Shown one piece after another: positions 1 to 5,004 of a stretch of DNA of 5,004 bases. The stretch lies in the NCBI GenBank assembly GCA_030054235.1, contig JASGCG010000149.1:1-5004 (forward strand). Reading direction: 5' to 3'. The translations under genes were made by a program, and so were the position numbers. The notes beneath the pieces are model-generated. The model worked only from the letters and a program-made list of their open reading frames with translations. It was not told the DNA's origin and did not search any database. Position 1 is the first letter of the stretch; each line of letters starts with the position of its first letter. This DNA is from Bacteroidia bacterium. GTDB lineage: Bacteria; Planctomycetota; Phycisphaerae; Phycisphaerales; SM1A02.

Positions 1-2374
<2,374 letters not shown>

Positions 2375-2378
<4 letters not shown>

Positions 2379-3238
2379 CGCGGATCGGTACGGTTGCCGC
2401 CATGGCGGCCACGGCGCTCGTGGCCGCCTGCACCACGGGGGGCTCGTCGTACGTGGCCCCATCGCCGGTGCCGACGCAGGCGATCGCGCACGCGCCGCTG
2501 GCGTACGACGCTCCCTCCGTTCCCGTGCCGCCGGTCCTTGATGGCCGGTTCGACGCGGACCCTGCGTGGACCTCGGTGCCGTGGTCGACCGACTTCGTCG
2601 ACATCGAGGGCGCTGCGCGTCCGGCGCCGCGTTTTCGCACGCGCATGAAGATGTGCTGGGACGACGCGAACCTCTACGTGCTCGCCGAGATGCAGGAGCC
2701 CGACCTGTGGGCCACGCTCACGAGCCACGACGAGATCGTCTTCCGCGACCACGACATCGAGGTCTTCATCGATCCCGATGGCGACACGCGCGAGTACTAC
2801 GAGATCGAGGTCAACGCGCTGGGCACGGTGTTCGACCTCTACCTGCACACGCCCTACCGCGCGGGCGGGCCCGCCGACCATGCGTGGAACGCCGTGGGCA
2901 TGCAGCAGGGGATCGACCTGCGCGGCACCCTCAACGATCCGCGGGACCGCGACGATGGCTGGTCGATCGAGCTGGCGATTCCGTGGTCCTGCCTGCAGCC
3001 GATGGGTGCGCCCGGAACGGGCGCGAAGCACCAGGCCGTGGCCCTGCCGCCGCGTGCGGGCGATGCCTGGCGGATCAACTTCAGTCGCGTCGAGTGGATG
3101 CTCGAGGTGCGCGACGGGACCTACGCCAAGGTGCCCGGCCGCCCCGAGGACAACTGGACCTGGACCCCGCAGTGGGAAGTCAACATGCACGTGCCCCAGC
3201 ACTGGGGCACGGTGCGATTCACCAAGGAGCAGCCGTGA
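2375..3238 (+). CDS. Lipoprotein with CBM9-like (carbohydrate-binding family 9) domain
   Basis: This 287-residue protein is probably exported and lipid-anchored. Residues 1-18 form a signal peptide (Arg at 3, Ala/Val-rich core) ending in the lipobox VAAC with Cys19 as the lipidation site, followed by a Gly/Ser/Pro linker to about 50. From LDGRFDADPAW (residue 55) to the end it matches the CBM9-like beta-sandwich family: TRMKMCWDDANLYVLAEM (89-106), DIEVFIDPDGDTREYYEIEVN (127-147), the GTLNDP and GWSIELAIPW segments, NFSRVEW (235-241) and a closing PEDNWTWTPQ...NMH...HWGTVRF. Family members are assumed to bind glycans, but the ligand cannot be read from sequence; no catalytic domain is attached. 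The ATG overlaps the ppdK stop (ATGA) and has no clear Shine-Dalgarno sequence, so translation probably depends on reinitiation after ppdK. An internal ATG at 2402 would remove the n-region Arg and is less likely. It is an odd neighbour for two cytoplasmic metabolic genes. Confidence 0.9.
2404..2428 (+). other. Perfect 10-bp GC-rich hairpin in the lipoprotein signal-peptide codons
   Basis: GGCGGCCACG (2404-2413) is the exact reverse complement of CGTGGCCGCC (2419-2428), with a 5-base loop, starting 29 bases after the first base of the start codon. The left arm also belongs to a 14-base perfect palindrome, GCCGCCATGGCGGC (2396-2409), that would compete with it. It may slow translation of the signal peptide, or simply reflect alanine codon repetition. 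Confidence 0.5.
3187..3215 (+). other. Long hairpin just upstream of the dehydrogenase-like gene's ribosome binding site
   Basis: GTGCCCCA (3191-3198) pairs perfectly with TGGGGCAC (3203-3210) around a 4-base loop. The stem extends outward by c3190-g3211 and, after one bulged g3212, by three more pairs (3187-3189 with 3213-3215). It lies in the last codons of the lipoprotein gene, 8 bases before the AAGGAG. No T-tract follows, so it is not a canonical terminator. It could stabilise or punctuate the mRNA between the two cistrons. Confidence 0.5.
3224..3229 (+). promoter_or_regulatory. Ribosome binding site AAGGAG for the dehydrogenase-like gene
   Basis: AAGGAG ends 5 bases before GTG 3235 and sits inside the last codons of the lipoprotein gene. 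It decides the start in favour of GTG 3235 over ATG 3253. Confidence 0.8.
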
Positions 3239-4554
3239 ACAGCCCCAGCAGCATGGACACCACCGCACGCATCATGGAGCGCCTGGGCATCACGCCCACC
3301 GACGGCTCGCTCTACCACCAGATGCTGCCGCGCATGCTGCAGGCGGCGCAGCTCACGGGGCTTCCCGATGACCAGCGCATCGTGATGGCGCAGCCCAAGA
3401 GCGAGATCACCACGCACTTTCCCGTGCTGATGGACGACGGCTCGTACCAGCTCTTCACGGGCTACCGCATCCAGCACAACAACGCGCTCGGCCCGTTCAA
3501 GGGCGGCCTGCGCTTCCATCCGCACGTGAACTCCGAGGACCTCAAGGGCCTCGCCATGCTCATGACGCTCAAGTGCAGCCTGCTGCGCCTGCCCTTCGGC
3601 GGTGCCGCCGGCGGCGTGGCGTGCGATCCGCGGCTGCTCACCCGCGACGAACTGCAGCGCGTGGTGCGCCGCTTCGCCAGCTCGATCAGCCATCAGATCG
3701 GGCCCGACCTCGATGTGCCCGGCCCCGAGGTCGGCGCCGACAGCCAGACCATGGCGTGGTTCGTCGACACGATCGTGCAGACCTCGCCCGAATCCTCGCG
3801 CCAGCTCATGAGCGCGTGCGTGACCGGAAAGCCGCCGGAGATCGGTGGGTACGCGGGGCGCGATACGGCCATCGGTCGCGGCTTCATCGCCGTGCTCGAG
3901 GAGATGCTGCCTGACTTCGGCCATGGTCTCGATGGGCTTCGCTACACGCTGTCGGGCTACGGCCGCGTGGGCAGCCAGATCGCCCGATTCATGCAGGGGC
4001 GCGGCGCCGTGCTGGTGGGCGTGAACATCCGCAACGGCGCGCTCGTGAATCCGGAGGGCATCGATCCGGTCGCGCTCTGGCGTCACTTGGCTGCCGCGGG
4101 CGGGCCAAGCGGCTTTGCCGGCGCGAACCTCGTGGGCGAGGAACCGTTCTACCGCACGCCGGCCGACCTCCTGGTCCTTGCTGCGGGCGAGCGCACGCTC
4201 GATGCCCAGCGTGCGGAGTGGGTCGCACCGGCGATCATCGCCGAGGCTGCGAACCTACCCTGGACCCCTGAGGCCGATGACATCCTGGCGCGCCGCGCGA
4301 TCGATGCGATCCCCAGCGTTCTGTGCAACTCCGGCGCGGTCGTCGGCAGCTACATCGAGTGGGTGCAGAACCGCGCCTACACGAGCATCACGCCGACGGA
4401 GTTCGACGAGCGGCTGCAGCTCACGGTGTCGCTGGCCGCGCGCCGCGTGAAGCTCGCGCGCATGCGCTACGAGTGCGACTGGCGTGCCGCGGCCTACTGC
4501 GCGGCGCTCGACCACCTCGGTCGCGTCTACGACCTTCGCGGCTTCTTCCCCTGA
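3235..4554 (+). CDS. Divergent Glu/Leu/Phe/Val dehydrogenase-family protein lacking the catalytic lysine
   Basis: This 439-residue protein has the length and two-domain layout of hexameric glutamate dehydrogenases, which reversibly deaminate glutamate to 2-oxoglutarate. The dimerisation/substrate domain is at about 45-175 and the Rossmann domain at about 190-435. Conserved features include GYRIQHNNALGPFKGGLRFHP with K89, MTLK with K113, DVPGPEVG with Asp160 (the catalytic Asp position), the GYGRVG dinucleotide loop (241-246) and NSGAVVGSYIEWVQN with Ser372. Key positions are changed: the signature usually reading GG(A/G)KGG is GGAAGG, placing Ala125 at the catalytic lysine; the acidic residue after the second Rossmann strand is Ile265 (VNIRNG); EGAN is EAAN (337-340), and PTTPEA is PWTPEA. 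I see the fold and these losses; loss of amino-acid dehydrogenase activity is inferred. The GTG start is chosen because AAGGAG (3224-3229) lies 5 bases upstream, whereas the ATG at 3253 would be 23 bases from it. It overlaps the lipoprotein stop as GTGA. Confidence 0.93.
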   Translation: MNSPSSMDTTARIMERLGITPTDGSLYHQMLPRMLQAAQLTGLPDDQRIVMAQPKSEITTHFPVLMDDGSYQLFTGYRIQHNNALGPFKGGLRFHPHVNSEDLKGLAMLMTLKCSLLRLPFGGAAGGVACDPRLLTRDELQRVVRRFASSISHQIGPDLDVPGPEVGADSQTMAWFVDTIVQTSPESSRQLMSACVTGKPPEIGGYAGRDTAIGRGFIAVLEEMLPDFGHGLDGLRYTLSGYGRVGSQIARFMQGRGAVLVGVNIRNGALVNPEGIDPVALWRHLAAAGGPSGFAGANLVGEEPFYRTPADLLVLAAGERTLDAQRAEWVAPAIIAEAANLPWTPEADDILARRAIDAIPSVLCNSGAVVGSYIEWVQNRAYTSITPTEFDERLQLTVSLAARRVKLARMRYECDWRAAAYCAALDHLGRVYDLRGFFP

Positions 4555-4561
4555 TTCTGCC

Positions 4562-4568
4562 GGAAGGA
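4562..4568 (+). promoter_or_regulatory. Ribosome binding site GGAAGGA for the HIT gene
   Basis: GGAAGGA lies in the 20-base gap between genes, with 6 bases between it and ATG 4575. It can pair with the end of the upstream gene (4543-4549), so access may depend on a ribosome finishing that gene. Confidence 0.8.
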
Positions 4569-4574
4569 CCAGCC

Positions 4575-4988
4575 ATGGCCAGCATCTTCACCCGCATCAT
4601 CCGCGGCGAGATTCCCTGCCACCGCGTCCATGAGGATGCCCACGTGTTCGCGTTCCTCGACATCGCGCCGCTCGCGCCCGGCCACGTGCTCGTGGTGCCG
4701 CGTCAGGAGGTCGAGTTCCTGCACCAGCTCGATGACGCGCACGCGGCGGCGCTCGGTGCCGCGCTGCCCAAGGTGGCGCGCGCGATGCTCGCGGCCACGG
4801 GTGCTTCGGCCTACAACCTGCTGCAGAACAACGGCGCGCTCGCGCACCAGGCCGTGCCGCACGTGCACATGCACCTCATCCCGCGGTTCGAGGACGGCCG
4901 TGGCCTGGGCATCGGCTGGCGTGCCGGCCAGATCGACCACGGTGAAGCCGCCGCGCTCGCGGCGCGCATGCGGGAGTTCATCGCGTGA
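4575..4988 (+). CDS. HIT-family (histidine triad) hydrolase, HINT-like
   Basis: This is a complete 137-residue, single-domain, cytoplasmic HIT protein. Family members of this type hydrolyse AMP-amino or other nucleoside phosphoramidate and related adenylylated compounds; the true substrate is unknown here. The N-terminus (IFTRIIRGEIPCHRVHEDAHVFAFLDI, with LAPGHVLVVPR after it) is the usual HINT opening. NLLQNNG lies at 81-87, and the triad is H96-V-H98-M-H100 followed by LIPR, with H98 the expected nucleophile and Gln92 in its usual place. The start is ATG with AAGGA (4564-4568) 6 bases upstream, 20 bases after the preceding stop. The length is typical for bacterial HINT proteins and no key residue is missing. 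Its stop overlaps a possible next start as GTGA. A link to PPDK through AMP metabolism is possible but only inferred. Confidence 0.95.
   Translation: MASIFTRIIRGEIPCHRVHEDAHVFAFLDIAPLAPGHVLVVPRQEVEFLHQLDDAHAAALGAALPKVARAMLAATGASAYNLLQNNGALAHQAVPHVHMHLIPRFEDGRGLGIGWRAGQIDHGEAAALAARMREFIA
4972..4976 (+). promoter_or_regulatory. Probable ribosome binding site GGGAG for the next gene
   Basis: GGGAG lies within the HIT-gene 3' end, 8 bases before GTG 4985. It supports that start but could be ordinary coding sequence (Arg-Glu codons). Confidence 0.4.
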
Positions 4989-5004
4989 ATCTGCCGGCCT
5001 GGTC
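4985..5004 (+). CDS. Possible start of the next operon gene (cut by window end)
   Basis: A GTG overlaps the HIT-gene stop as GTGA, the same arrangement as at the lipoprotein/dehydrogenase junction, and GGGAG (4972-4976) lies 8 bases upstream as a Shine-Dalgarno sequence. The frame stays open to the window end and reads M(V)NLPAW. Six codons cannot identify a product. Confidence 0.45.

Noticed and set aside
3187..3215. Hairpin as a rho-independent terminator
   Set aside because: No run of T follows the stem, and it lies inside a coding sequence directly before a coupled gene.
3253..3255. ATG as the start of the dehydrogenase-like gene
   Set aside because: It is 23 bases from the only good ribosome binding site, whereas GTG 3235 is at ideal spacing and overlaps the upstream stop.
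3121..4086. Antisense open frame (321 codons) opposite the dehydrogenase-like gene
   Set aside because: His/Ala/Arg-rich translation with no family motif, opposite a conserved two-domain protein.

Overview
The window is wholly coding on the + strand, GC-rich (about two thirds GC by eye), and reads as the middle of one operon. Five genes lie head to tail: the 3' nine tenths of a pyruvate phosphate dikinase gene (ppdK), a small lipoprotein with a family-9-like carbohydrate-binding (CBM9-like) domain, a glutamate-dehydrogenase-family protein, a HIT-family nucleotide hydrolase, and the first six codons of a probable fifth gene. There is no intergenic gap longer than 20 bases, and I see no RNA gene, mobile element, CRISPR array, promoter or terminator.

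The junctions are tight. ppdK and the lipoprotein share ATGA (2375-2378). The lipoprotein and the dehydrogenase-like gene share GTGA (3235-3238). The HIT gene starts 20 bases after the preceding stop, and its own end overlaps a possible next start, again as GTGA (4985-4988). Translational coupling is therefore likely throughout. The operon promoter lies upstream of the window and its terminator downstream.

The organism is a bacterium. A eukaryote-like/bacterial PPDK, the particular CBM9-like lipoprotein family (common in Planctomycetota and Bacteroidota) and the high GC together fit a GC-rich planctomycete such as a Phycisphaerae member. This is a weak inference, because the window holds no phylogenetic marker gene.

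Functionally, PPDK interconverts pyruvate + ATP + phosphate and PEP + AMP + PPi. The dehydrogenase-like protein would be expected to link glutamate and 2-oxoglutarate, and HIT proteins hydrolyse nucleoside-phosphate bonds such as AMP-N linkages. The main surprise is in the dehydrogenase-like protein. Its fold, substrate-binding lysines and catalytic Asp are recognisable, but the catalytic lysine of the GG-x-K-GG signature is Ala125, the usual cofactor-ribose Asp is Ile265, and other active-site motifs are altered. It may be a non-catalytic (regulatory) paralogue or an enzyme with changed chemistry. Lesser points are a changed phospho-His loop in PPDK and stable-looking RNA hairpins at both ends of the lipoprotein gene.
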